Shown: one piece after another, positions 21,356 to 30,186 of the stretch
Numbering within the stretch: position 1 is the first letter of the stretch
Layout: each line of letters starts with the position of its first letter
Assembly (NCBI GenBank): GCA_022539475.1
Contig: VCMS01000030.1
Coordinates: forward strand, 62,001 to 126,000
Direction of reading: 5' to 3'
DNA from: Gracilaria domingensis
Lineage: Eukaryota; Rhodophyta; Florideophyceae; Gracilariales; Gracilariaceae
Length of the DNA: 64,000 nucleotides
Position numbers and translations under genes: made by a program
The notes under the pieces: generated by a model
The model's database searches: none
What the model was told of the DNA's origin: nothing
Seen by the model: the letters and a program-made list of their open reading frames with translations, nothing else

Positions 21356-21691
21356 TCAAATCTTGCTTGGATAAAGCATGATACGCACGGGCTTCCCAAT
21401 GGAAGTAGCAGGAAGGTTGTTAGTGAACTTAGCCCGTACGTGTCCATTATTTCCGTGGGGGGCAATGATTCGCCCCCACATAAAGCGGTACTTGCTCATT
21501 TCGCCCGTTCGAGACTTCTTAAGAGTGTTCGCTTTATAGACATACGCGACACGCTTTCCAAGATAAAACTGAGCATCCTTCCGATCTTTCACTCCCTCTA
21601 TCTGGAGACGCGATTGTCCGCAGTGTTGGTTACGACGATTGCGTTTGTAACCCAAATGGACGCCCTTCACGTGTAATCTCACCTGAGACAT
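21356..21691 (-). CDS. RPL35A: 60S ribosomal protein eL33 (L35a)
   Basis: Complete 111-aa protein of the normal family length. It shows the conserved run GYKRNRRNQ, then IEGVKDRKDAQFYLGKRVAYVYKA, the core WGRIIAPHGNNGHVRAKF, and the terminal RIMLYPSKI. eL33 is a structural protein of the cytosolic large subunit. No intron is needed. The gene is transcribed away from uS11 across a 328-nt spacer, part of a four-gene translation cluster. Confidence 0.97.
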   Translation of the reverse strand: MSQVRLHVKGVHLGYKRNRRNQHCGQSRLQIEGVKDRKDAQFYLGKRVAYVYKANTLKKSRTGEMSKYRFMWGRIIAPHGNNGHVRAKFTNNLPATSIGKPVRIMLYPSKI

Positions 21692-22019
21692 TGTTCTTTT
21701 TCCTCAGTTCGGTTGCGATATCGCGCTCGTAGAGAAGAGAGGGCCGCGCTCAGAATGTGGTTGGAACCGTGGTGGGATGGTCACGGGAAAGCAAGCTCGA
21801 TCGGAAAGGACGACGGCGGGCGATACATTGGAACTCGCCTCTGATTTTAACTTAATCTAAATTATTTGTATAAATTCTCAAGAATCCCGCGCGCCGTCGT
21901 CGTCCACGCCTGATCCACTTCAATAGCTATCGATCATTGCGTCCTCGCGGCACCTTCGGTTCTCCAGCACAACTCAGTTCCGCATTCTCGTCACGAATCG
22001 GACGATTTAGGAAGCAAAG
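21692..22019. promoter_or_regulatory. Bidirectional spacer eL33/uS11
   Basis: 328 nt separate the two divergent ribosomal-protein start codons. No TATA box is obvious near either ATG; an A/T-rich stretch lies at 21845-21880. Coordinated expression of the two genes from this spacer is inferred. Confidence 0.45.
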
Positions 22020-22463
22020 ATGTCGAAGAAAACTCGTAATGACGAGCCACTGAAGCTCGGGCCCACCCTGCGAGATGGGGAGAACTGCTTTGGCGTATGC
22101 CATCTATTTGCGTCCTTCAACGACACGTTCATCCATGTCACCGATTTGTCGGGAAGAGAAACGCTGGTTCGTCGTACTGGGGGAATGGAAGTAAAGGCCG
22201 ATCGCGATGAGAGTTCGCCGTACGCTGCTATGATGGCAGCTCAGAAGGTTGCCGAGAGACTGAAGCAGCTTGGAATCACTGCTATTCACATTAAGCTTCG
22301 TGCAACTGGAGGAAATACTACGAAGACGCCTGGCCCTGGCGCGCAGTCGGCGATGCGTGCACTTGCCCGTTCTGGGCTGAAAATTGGCCGTATTGAAGAT
22401 GTGACCCCGATTCCCACCGATTCTACAAGGAAGAAGGGTGGTCGGCGCGGTCGTCGCCTTTAA
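22020..22463 (+). CDS. RPS14: 40S ribosomal protein uS11 (S14)
   Basis: Complete 147-aa protein, normal length. Characteristic segments are [40 protein letters not shown] and the basic tail [11 protein letters not shown]. uS11 sits on the platform of the small subunit near the mRNA exit path. The start ATG is the first in frame after a non-coding leader. It is paired head to head with eL33. Confidence 0.97.
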   Translation: MSKKTRNDEPLKLGPTLRDGENCFGVCHLFASFNDTFIHVTDLSGRETLVRRTGGMEVKADRDESSPYAAMMAAQKVAERLKQLGITAIHIKLRATGGNTTKTPGPGAQSAMRALARSGLKIGRIEDVTPIPTDSTRKKGGRRGRRL

Positions 22464-23119
22464 CATGTTTGCCTGGCCTCTATCAATGTGTATCTACATA
22501 CGCACATGTTACTGTTTCATTTGTGTATCATTTCTGAGCGGATGTTAAGTTCATCGTGCTCATGGATATTATTCCTCAGACGATTACAATAAACCGAAAC
22601 GCCGCGGAGGCTGGCTTGATTGAGTTACGTCTTTCTTCATACAGACACGCAGTTCTCTAGTCGTTCATGTGTGATTAGTCGGAAGTTTCGCTATCTCTCA
22701 CGTAGTTGTGCCAATGAATCGTCGCGGGGCGAAGTTGATTCTCTTTTCGAAGGTCATGACATTGACTTTGTAAATTCTGGTTTCCAGCAGACGGCAACCA
22801 GACATTGTCATGTATGGCTCATGGAGGCCTAGAGAAGATGAGTAGATCAGTAGGCACTATGGGAGTCTCTTTGTTCTACGCCATCTTTTAAGGTTGACCT
22901 CGAACAGAATGCCATTGCACAAAACGCGCTAATGGCAAACCGGCTCTGAAAACAGACCGCAATGGACAATGCGGGAGGTCTTAGACGTTAAAGCACAGAA
23001 TGGCGGATTGTACAGCAAAGTGGGAACAAATGGCTATCTGCGAACAAGCGGAACAGGTGCGATCTGGCGCTTCGTTTACACTTTTACATGTTTTAAAACA
23101 GAACTTGAAGTGAGAGTGG
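22464..23119. other. Convergent spacer uS11/uS17
   Basis: 656 nt between converging stops. AATAAA occurs near 22588 (CAATAAACC), a plausible polyadenylation signal. Small frames in this stretch are not protein-like, and I see no RNA gene. Confidence 0.4.
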
Positions 23120-23581
23120 TTAAATGCCAGTGAACATTTTCTTTCCATCCTCTGCGGGAGCGGTGCGATTGATCTTGAGCACGGCAAAACGCTTGGTCTT
23201 GGAAAGCGGGCGTGTCTGTCCAATAGTGACCTGATCTCCCTCACGCAGACGGAAACATGGCGATGCGTGGGCAGGAATATTTCGGTGACGCTTCTCGAAA
23301 CGCTTGTACTTGCGGATCCAATGCAGATAATCCTTGCGAATGATGACGGTCTTCTTCATCTTGGTGGAGATGATTACGCCTCGAAACAGCCTGCCACGGA
23401 TGGAGACATTGCCAGTGAAGGGGCATTTCTTGTCGATGTAGGTTCCTTCGATGGCCTCACGGGGGGTCTTGATTCCCAGTCCGACGTTTTTGTACCACCG
23501 CCCTTGCTTGCGGCTCGTTCTGCCGACGAGCGACACGGCGCCCTGCTTCGGGAAACTCTTGTCGTGAAGGATATCAGCCAT
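23120..23581 (-). CDS. RPS11: 40S ribosomal protein uS17 (S11)
   Basis: Complete 153-aa protein with the eukaryotic uS17 core: [70 protein letters not shown], and the ending KMFTGI. It binds 18S rRNA in the small subunit body. It faces away from eEF1A across an 880-nt spacer that carries a CCAAT palindrome. Confidence 0.97.
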   Translation of the reverse strand: MADILHDKSFPKQGAVSLVGRTSRKQGRWYKNVGLGIKTPREAIEGTYIDKKCPFTGNVSIRGRLFRGVIISTKMKKTVIIRKDYLHWIRKYKRFEKRHRNIPAHASPCFRLREGDQVTIGQTRPLSKTKRFAVLKINRTAPAEDGKKMFTGI

Positions 23582-24464
23582 AGTTCAAACTGGGGTTGAA
23601 ACGACTGCGCGGTTCTGGTACGATCGTTGGTAAGCAGAAAGTGCGCGCGCGCTCACCGAGGCGTGTGTGTGGGAGGAGAGTCGGAGTTGACGGCGATAGA
23701 CGCGGAATGGCGATTGGCCACGCGATGAAGGTGCTGGGGTAGGGACGGGGGAGAGTGCCGCCGTCGACGCGGCGCACGTGTTCGTCGTGTCTCTCAGATC
23801 AAGATGCAGATCTGATCCGTGCCGCCGAAATCGTTTCGCAGAGCCGCTCAGCGCAGGAGCACGCGACCGCTGGCTTACAGCGGCGCGTGTGCTGACGGCA
23901 AAGCATGGGGAACAAGTGAGCAGCAGCGGGGCAGGGAGCGCAGCAGCTTATTTGCACGCGCGGATTTTTAGACATGGCGGCGCTTCATTGGACCGCTGGA
24001 GCCACGTAGCCGACGGCCGGTCCAATGAAGCGCGAAGCGGACCGCGTCTCGCCGCTGGAGGGCGCCTCGGCGCGCACTGAGGGCCCCAACCGATGGACGA
24101 CGGCCGACGACGGCGGCGCCACTCGTCCGCCCTGGCGTGCACGCTGCGCAGCACATGTTGTTTTTCGCTTATTTTTTGAGGCTCGCGCGCGTGACAGCGA
24201 GGCCGCCGGCGCCGCCGCGCCGCGATCTAGCGCTGCCATTCGAGTGGCCCACTCCAGACTTCCGGAAATTTCGCTACGTCCGCGCCGCCGGCGGATACAA
24301 ATGGCTGTTTACCCGCCGCTGCACGTTGCGTCGCCGTCGTCACTCACCACTATTCCCCCTACCCCCCACTCTACCCCCTCCCCCCTCCCCCCCCCCCTCC
24401 CCTGCTCCTTCCGAAGCCGGCTGCTTCTCGTTCCGCTTTTGTAGTTTGTTAACTTTTTTGCATC
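23582..24464. promoter_or_regulatory. Bidirectional promoter uS17/eEF1A with CCAAT palindrome
   Basis: This spacer holds a 16-bp inverted repeat (23980-23995 and 24018-24033, CGCTTCATTGGACCG and its reverse complement) that places ATTGG and CCAAT boxes face to face 22 nt apart. A further ATTGG lies near 23714. Closer to eEF1A there is a long pyrimidine tract (about 24360-24410), as often seen before translation-machinery genes. NF-Y binding and shared control are inferred. Confidence 0.6.
23980..24033. repeat. 16-bp inverted repeat containing opposed CCAAT boxes
   Basis: The left arm is 23980-23995 and the right arm 24018-24033, exact reverse complements. The arms contain ATTGG and CCAAT respectively, with a 22-nt spacer. 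It lies in the promoter region between uS17 and eEF1A. Confidence 0.85.
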
Positions 24465-25862
24465 ATGACTGAGGGAAAGAAGCACGTCTCCATCGTCATC
24501 TGTGGACATGTCGATGCCGGTAAGTCCACCACTACCGGCCGACTCATCTTCGAACTTGGCGGCATTTCCGATCGTGAAATGCAAAAGCTCAAGGATGAAG
24601 CTAAGGCTCTCGGAAAGGATTCCTTCGCTTTCGCCTTCTACATGGACAAGTCCAAGGAGGAGCGTGCCCGTGGTGTCACCATCGCCTGTACTACCAAGGA
24701 GTTCTTCACAGAGTCCTACCACTACACCATCATCGATGCCCCGGGCCATCGTGATTTCATCAAGAACATGATCACTGGTGCCTCCCAGGCTGATGTCGGT
24801 CTTCTCATGGTTCCGGCCGATGGTAACTTCATCACCTCCATTGCCAAGGGTGACCACAAGGCTGGCCAAGTGCAGGGCCAGACCCGCCAGCACGCCCGTT
24901 TGCTCAACCTCTTGGGTGTCAAGCAGCTCATCGTTGGTGTCAACAAGATGGACTGCGATGTCGCCAAGTACGGCAAGGACCGATATGATGAGATCCGCGC
25001 CGAAGTCACCACTATGCTCATGAAGGTTGGGTGGAAGAAGGACTTTGTTGCCAAGAGTGTTCCAGTCATTCCGATTTCGGGCTGGATGGGTGACAACCTC
25101 ATCACCAAGTCTACCAACATGGGCTGGTGGAAGGGCTGTGACGTCCTTGTCGGAAAGGAGAAGGTCCATCTTGACACTCTCTCCGATGCCCTGGAGAAAA
25201 TGGTCAAGATTCCGCCCCGTCCCACTAACAAGCCTCTTCGCATGCCCGTCTCTGGTGTGTACAAGATCAAGGGTGTCGGTGACGTTATCACTGGCCGTGT
25301 GGAGCAGGGTGTGCTCAAGCCTGAGGATCAGATCCTCTTCCTTCCGACCCACAGCTCTTCCACTCCGTGCTCCGGAAAGGTTTTCTCAGTGGAAATGCAC
25401 CACAAGGGTGTGAAGGAAGCTGGACCAGGAGACAACGTTGGTCTCAACGTCAAGGGTCTGGAGAAGTTGAACATGCCCCACGTTGGTGATGTCATGATTC
25501 TTCAGAAGGATACCACCCTGAAGCGCACTGCATCGTTCACTGCTCAGGTTCAGATCTTGGATCATCCTGGACAGCTCAAGGTTGGATATGCCCCAGTTGC
25601 CTTTGTCCGTACCGGTAGATCTGCCTGCAAGATCAAGTCTATTAACTGGAAGATGGGCAAGGAGACTGGTGGTGCCAAGGTCGAGCACCCAGAATACATC
25701 AAGGCCAACGAAGTTGCTGAGATTGTTTTCGAGCCGCAACAGCCATTCGTTGTTGAGGGCTTCAAGTCTTGCGAAGGTCTTGGCCGTGTAGCTATCATGG
25801 AAGGAAACACTGTTGTCATGCTCGGAAAAGCCATCAAGGTGGAGTTCTACCAGGAGAAGTAG
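24465..25862 (+). CDS. EEF1A: Translation elongation factor eEF1A
   Basis: A 465-aa GTPase that delivers aminoacyl-tRNA to the ribosome. All GTP-binding motifs are present: GHVDAGKST (G1), ARGVTIACTT (G2), DAPGHRDF (G3), NKMD (G4) and the later VPISGW (G5 region). Domains II and III follow, with GVYKIKGVGDVITGRVEQG and the ending AIKVEFYQEK. Length is slightly above the usual 449-462. The gene is intronless with many C-ending codons, as expected for a highly expressed gene. Its sequence resembles red-algal eEF1A, one reason for the taxonomic guess. Confidence 0.98.
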   Translation: MTEGKKHVSIVICGHVDAGKSTTTGRLIFELGGISDREMQKLKDEAKALGKDSFAFAFYMDKSKEERARGVTIACTTKEFFTESYHYTIIDAPGHRDFIKNMITGASQADVGLLMVPADGNFITSIAKGDHKAGQVQGQTRQHARLLNLLGVKQLIVGVNKMDCDVAKYGKDRYDEIRAEVTTMLMKVGWKKDFVAKSVPVIPISGWMGDNLITKSTNMGWWKGCDVLVGKEKVHLDTLSDALEKMVKIPPRPTNKPLRMPVSGVYKIKGVGDVITGRVEQGVLKPEDQILFLPTHSSSTPCSGKVFSVEMHHKGVKEAGPGDNVGLNVKGLEKLNMPHVGDVMILQKDTTLKRTASFTAQVQILDHPGQLKVGYAPVAFVRTGRSACKIKSINWKMGKETGGAKVEHPEYIKANEVAEIVFEPQQPFVVEGFKSCEGLGRVAIMEGNTVVMLGKAIKVEFYQEK

Positions 25863-26209
25863 TCTAGCCGGTATTGCTTATGTAGGTAATGTTCATTTCT
25901 TCAATAGCAAATACAAACCGGTGTTCTGCATAGATGGCATTGAGTTGTTTCCGTGTTCAAAGCAATCGTTAAGCTTCTTGCTTCTTACTGCAAATTCGAT
26001 TGATACTGCCAACTAAACTGGGTTGCTTTGGATTGCCTTGGTTCTTTGTGCTTCTTTCTGGTGCCCACAACGATCTTGTTCTGGGTGGCCACCGTAAAGA
26101 GCAGTGGACGACACCAACTCTCACGAAGATGCGGTCAACTCTGAATAAAGCGTAAAGCAAAATATTTACCTCTTGTCACAGTATTCTTTTGTGTTCTTTT
26201 GTAGTTATG
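25863..26209. other. Convergent 3' spacer (eEF1A / CBM protein)
   Basis: 347 nt with GAATAAAGC near 26142 (AATAAA, plausible poly(A) signal). Nothing else is visible. Confidence 0.4.
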
Positions 26210-26988
26210 CTACGTCTGTTGGTGCATATCTAACGCAGACGGTCCCAAGTACGCAATGCTCCCTCGTCCCAAGGCATATCTACCTGGCATCCGTATCTGA
26301 TAGTTAAGGTTAATGTTGCTGTCCCATTCCACGTTGCCGTCGGTAAAGGCGCAGTTGATGCCATCCGTGGTTTCAACCCGCTGAAACCAGAGTCCGGTTT
26401 CCTCCATTAATTCCATCTGTTGCTTATGCCATTCCAGCGCATCTTCACCCGGCGCGCAGAACGCGACGTAGCAGTTACGCCATATGGGATTGGCATTAAA
26501 CATCAGCTCGACGTAGGTATCTTTTGGTCTCTGAGCTCGTAGACAGTCTGCTACTTGTGCGTCGGCAACTCGCCGACACCCGCTCCCGCTTTCAACTACA
26601 TATCGCCCGGGAGACTCAATCACGTAATTCCGCCCGACGTTATTGTCGATCTCTGTGCCGTTTCTATTCGCAAACTTGAACTCCAGTCGCTCTGCCATGA
26701 TGCGAAACACTTGAAATCCAGGCTTTATATCTGACGCGTCTATTAGCTGTTTTGAGTTAGCCGAAAACGTATAGAAGTGAGAAAGTCATCTAATGATACG
26801 CAGAAAAGGGTTTCCGTAACCCAAGGGCTTACCTTAAACTTTCCAAACGGAACCCATGCATCTGAGTCTTTCTTGAAAGATATCTGAAAAAGTTTCCAAC
26901 TGTGTTTTGAGTGGTAAACCTCTATCCATGCGTCGTGGTGCTCGCTGTCATGAAACGCAGTGTTTGGGTGATCGTGGACTACATCCAT
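26210..26988 (-). CDS. Tandem carbohydrate-binding protein (two CBM25/CBM53-like modules), two exons
   Basis: Model: exon 1 at 26988-26833, intron 26832-26747 (GTAAGC...ACAG, 86 nt, CTAAC just before the acceptor), exon 2 at 26746-26210, joined in phase 0. This gives 230 aa. Two copies of one beta-sandwich pattern follow each other. Module 1 has AWIEVYHSKHSWKLFQISF then LEFKFANRNGTEIDNNVGRN; module 2 has YVELMFNANPIWRNCYVAFC then CAFTDGNVEWDSNINLNYQI. The signature F.F.(D/N)(G)...W/I-D-x-N...NY is that of the starch-binding CBM25/53 families. No signal peptide or catalytic domain is seen, so a cytosolic glucan-binding protein is inferred, consistent with floridean starch in the cytosol of red algae. 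The first exon could begin further upstream. The binding family is likely, the ligand unproven. Confidence 0.65.
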
Positions 26989-27405
26989 TGTTCTACAATT
27001 TGCATAGGGTCCATAGACCTCACCCGCAATGTACGGAAGTGCAGGGGTACGTGTAGTTCTTCGAGAGATCGAAGTACAAGGGTAGAACTTGCGAAGGCAG
27101 GGTTTTGCAAACTTTGGATTTTGAGCTTCCCAAATATTTCATTTGGAAACGTGGCCCCCCACAACATCATGTTTGCAAAAGATTATCTTCTCGTGCACGA
27201 AAGCAGCTCTAGAGCTAGTGTAGTCATCAAGCACGCAATCTTTGAAACGCTGTCCGCCGTCGCTGCTGTGTTTATCTTCCAAATCTTATTTCCCGTACTT
27301 CCTTGCCAAGAAGTACTGACCTTCGTCACCGTTAGAGTTTTGACTTTCGTTCTTGGAATGTTCTGCGATAGAATATTCTTCGGAAGCAGCCCAAATCTAT
27401 AAGAG
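26989..27405. promoter_or_regulatory. Divergent spacer CBM protein / tRNase Z
   Basis: 417 nt between divergent starts. Frames on both strands cross it (for example a minus-strand frame at 26979-27170), but none continues into a neighbour with a convincing splice site. I treat it as promoter sequence, allowing that the CBM gene may have another 5' exon. Confidence 0.35.
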
Positions 27406-29022
27406 ATGCTTTCGTACTATGCCGTCCGTGCGTCAAGACGACTGTCATTGAGACACCAACATTTCTTGCATTCGAGAGGCCCGCAAATCACACCTAATTT
27501 GTTCTTTAACGTTAGAACAAAGTGCTCTTATTTGAGCGAGCCACTAACTCCTTCAGGAACTGGGGGATTTGAACTCACCTTTCTCGGAACCAGTTCTCAG
27601 GGTGGTGCAAGACGATATCCTTCATCACTGGCAGTTCGACTGCGCGGTATTTCCAGCTCGGAAGTATGGGTTTTCGATGCGGGAGAAGGCGCCATGGCTC
27701 AACTTCAACGTTCGAATATGCGAGTGGGACTGGTTCGTAATATTTTTATATCGCACTTGCATGGAGACCATCTATACGGTCTTCCTGGTTTGGTCATGTC
27801 CATTCTTGGACGGCGCGAAGTATTCAACAAGCAAGGTGAAACAACCCTCAATGTATACGGGCCGCAAGGTATTAGAGGATTCTTACGCATGGCTCTTGGA
27901 GTTGCAAGTTTTCGGATCCCGGGCAAAGGTGCTTTGAGAATTAATGAGTTGATCTGGCCCGACGATTTTGGTCCACGGTGGTTGAATAATAAGCACCGAA
28001 ATGGGAGTATGTACTGGAAGAATTCCATAAGACGACTTCCTTTTGAGATGGCCGGTAGGGACATCGTGCCAGACAAGGATGCTCAAGGGCGATTTACGTA
28101 TGAAGTAACTGGTGAGGAAGAGGTTCATAAAGACGATAAAAACTCAAAGCGGCAATGGCTTGGTACTGGGCCTGCAACAGTTGTGGCAGCTCCGGTACTT
28201 CACACCGTTCCATCATATGCATATGGTGTGACAGAGAACGTTGTAAGTCAACGTTTTGACAAAGGGAAACTGCAAGAGCTTGGGATTCCTACGGATGGTC
28301 GAGAGGAAGTGCGTGTGCTGTTCGAGCAATGGCTCAGCGGGGAAAGGGGAATCTGGCAAGGCAAACAGATACCCATTGATGAAGTGCTACAGAATGGAAG
28401 AAGTCCTCGGACGCTGTGCATCATTGGAGACACTTATGACGCCAGCGGAGCGGCGCATATTGCGAAAGGAGTGGACGTTTTAGTGCACGAGGCGACCAAT
28501 ATGGCTGCGGGAACCCATACTGCGAGAAGCCGCGGACATTCGTCCACTGTGGGTGCTAGCTCATTTGCTCGAAGAGTTGGTGCGCGGCGGCTGATACTGA
28601 ACCACGCAAGTGTTTCGTACAGTGAAAGAAAGATCAGAGCAATGGAAGTAGAAGCCAGGGGAATGTTTGGGGCCAACAAAGCGTTTGTGGCGAGGGACCT
28701 GAGTGTGTTTAATATACCTACGTGCGAGGAGGATGATGATGATTTTGGGTTCAGGAGGTTTGTTGGTTTTGCAGACTCACTAGAGTTTAGATCGCCTGAA
28801 GAAACTCCTTTCACGGGCGATTTCGTGGTTGAAAGCGAGGAGGGATCAGCACAAGATGAGGATTTTGATTCACTCAAGGCGGATGAGTATTCTGATGAAC
28901 ACGATGAAGAGGATGCCTGCATGCTGTTAGATGGACGTGAACAAGCGACAATTGGTGACGAACTAGATATACATAGCAGTATGTTTCGAGAGCGAGAAAA
29001 GCAACCGGTCCTAACTATGTAA
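27406..29022 (+). CDS. RNZ: tRNase Z (3' tRNA processing endonuclease), probably organellar
   Basis: A 538-aa metallo-beta-lactamase-fold enzyme that removes the 3' trailer from pre-tRNAs. The N-terminal about 50 residues (MLSYYAVRASRRLSLRHQHF...) are basic and hydroxylated, like an organelle presequence. The catalytic core begins at FLGTSSQGGARRYPSS and contains DAGEGAMAQLQRS, the metal motif SHLHGDHLYGLPGL, GDTYDAS, HEATN and the distal NHASVSYSER. It is of the short (ELAC1/bacterial) type. The last about 90 residues are an unusual acidic tail (EEDDDDF..., SDEHDEEDAC) not found in bacterial enzymes. It is followed in the same direction by ClpS, another organellar gene. Confidence 0.9.
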   Translation: MLSYYAVRASRRLSLRHQHFLHSRGPQITPNLFFNVRTKCSYLSEPLTPSGTGGFELTFLGTSSQGGARRYPSSLAVRLRGISSSEVWVFDAGEGAMAQLQRSNMRVGLVRNIFISHLHGDHLYGLPGLVMSILGRREVFNKQGETTLNVYGPQGIRGFLRMALGVASFRIPGKGALRINELIWPDDFGPRWLNNKHRNGSMYWKNSIRRLPFEMAGRDIVPDKDAQGRFTYEVTGEEEVHKDDKNSKRQWLGTGPATVVAAPVLHTVPSYAYGVTENVVSQRFDKGKLQELGIPTDGREEVRVLFEQWLSGERGIWQGKQIPIDEVLQNGRSPRTLCIIGDTYDASGAAHIAKGVDVLVHEATNMAAGTHTARSRGHSSTVGASSFARRVGARRLILNHASVSYSERKIRAMEVEARGMFGANKAFVARDLSVFNIPTCEEDDDDFGFRRFVGFADSLEFRSPEETPFTGDFVVESEEGSAQDEDFDSLKADEYSDEHDEEDACMLLDGREQATIGDELDIHSSMFREREKQPVLTM

Positions 29023-29595
29023 AGACGCATCGATTACCAAAGGTACGAATGGAAATTCACTCCGCGAAGCGACTAGACAGCTCCAACAGCGATCATCGAA
29101 AGTAGGGCTATCTACGTACTGTATAAATATGCAGGAAGACGCGCGCCGTGCTGGAGCTGCGCTCAGGGCAGTGCGCTGCCAGTTGCAAGCGTTACTTACT
29201 GTACAGATCTCGAGCTTCCGCTGCTGGCACGCAGATTGGAGCCAATTTTTGCTCCATTGCACCAGCAGCAACGAGATCTGCGTCGCGCCCCGTGCATGCC
29301 ACCATTTCCGAACCCGTAGCTCAACGTTCCCCGTCCGCATCAAGCTGAAATCTACATTCGATTTGTAGATATCATCCAGCAACGCGCTCTATAACATCCA
29401 TTTTGGGCTTCTTTCGTCGCTCTAGCCTATCATTCATTCTATTCATCTGTCTCCGCGCTCAACTTGCCTTCCAAATAATTGCGCCACGTACTTTGCCGCC
29501 GCCTCTAGGACAGCCTCTATCCCAATCTCGTACAAACGCGCCTGTATATATCCCCCCCTCCTCCGTCGTCTATGCGCTGATTAGCGACAGCCATT
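29023..29595. promoter_or_regulatory. Spacer upstream of ClpS with TATA elements
   Basis: 573 nt. CTGTATATATCC at about 29540-29552 is a good TATA candidate 45-55 nt before the ClpS ATG. A second TATA-like CTGTATAAATAT lies near 29118. No other gene is visible. Confidence 0.45.
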
Positions 29596-30186
29596 ATGTA
29601 CGGAACAAATTGTGCTTTCGTATCCCCAGCATCATGTCTCTTCAAACCCTCTGCATCAAACTCAGTTTGTTCCCGCAGACAGCCTTTCCGAACCTCTACA
29701 GTGACGATGGCTGACATATCCAAACCACGACCTGGCGTTGGGGGACCAAAAGGGCCCCAATTTGGTGAAGCCGATCGCGGTGGAGGCGTCGCGGTCATCA
29801 CCAAGCCGGTTACAAAGAAGAAGACCAAGAGAAAGTCTCAAACGGAGTATGAGCCTTCCTGGCGCGTATTGCTTCACAACGACGATGTTCATACTTTTGA
29901 TTATGTTACAGGCGCAATCGTGAAGGTAAGTTGCGTTTGGGTTCTATATATTGTTACCTTATACCACTCTTTGCACGTCATGCTAACACTCCATACGTTC
30001 TTGATCTTGTAGGTGGTACGTACTGTATCAAGAAAGAAAGCTCATCGTATCACAATGCAAGCACATGCGTCAGGGGTAGCAACAGTTACCACTACGTGGA
30101 AAACTCAAGCCGAAGAGTATTGCAAGGGCTTGCAAATGCAAGGCTTGACCAGTTCCATCGCCCCAGATTCCTCCTTCACACATTAG
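29596..30186 (+). CDS. CLPS: ClpS adaptor of the Clp protease, plastid-targeted, two exons
   Basis: Model: exon 1 at 29596-29925, intron 29926-30012 (GTAAGT...TGTAG, 87 nt, with GCTAAC branch-like site near 29981), exon 2 at 30013-30186. This gives 167 aa joined in phase 0. Residues 1 to about 40 are a Ser/Arg-rich transit peptide with early Phe (FVSPASCLFKPSAS). The core has WRVLLHNDDVHTFDYVTGAI, where the NDD triplet binds the N-degron amino group, then KKAHRITMQAHASGVATV and a final helix KTQAEEYCKGLQMQGL. ClpS presents N-degron substrates to the ClpC chaperone. Without splicing the frame would end just after the intron start and lose half the fold. Confidence 0.88.

Noticed and set aside
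26911-27402. 163-codon plus-strand frame ending just before tRNase Z
   Set aside because: It overlaps exon 1 of the CBM gene in antisense and shows no recognisable domain; its hydrophobic tail may be chance.
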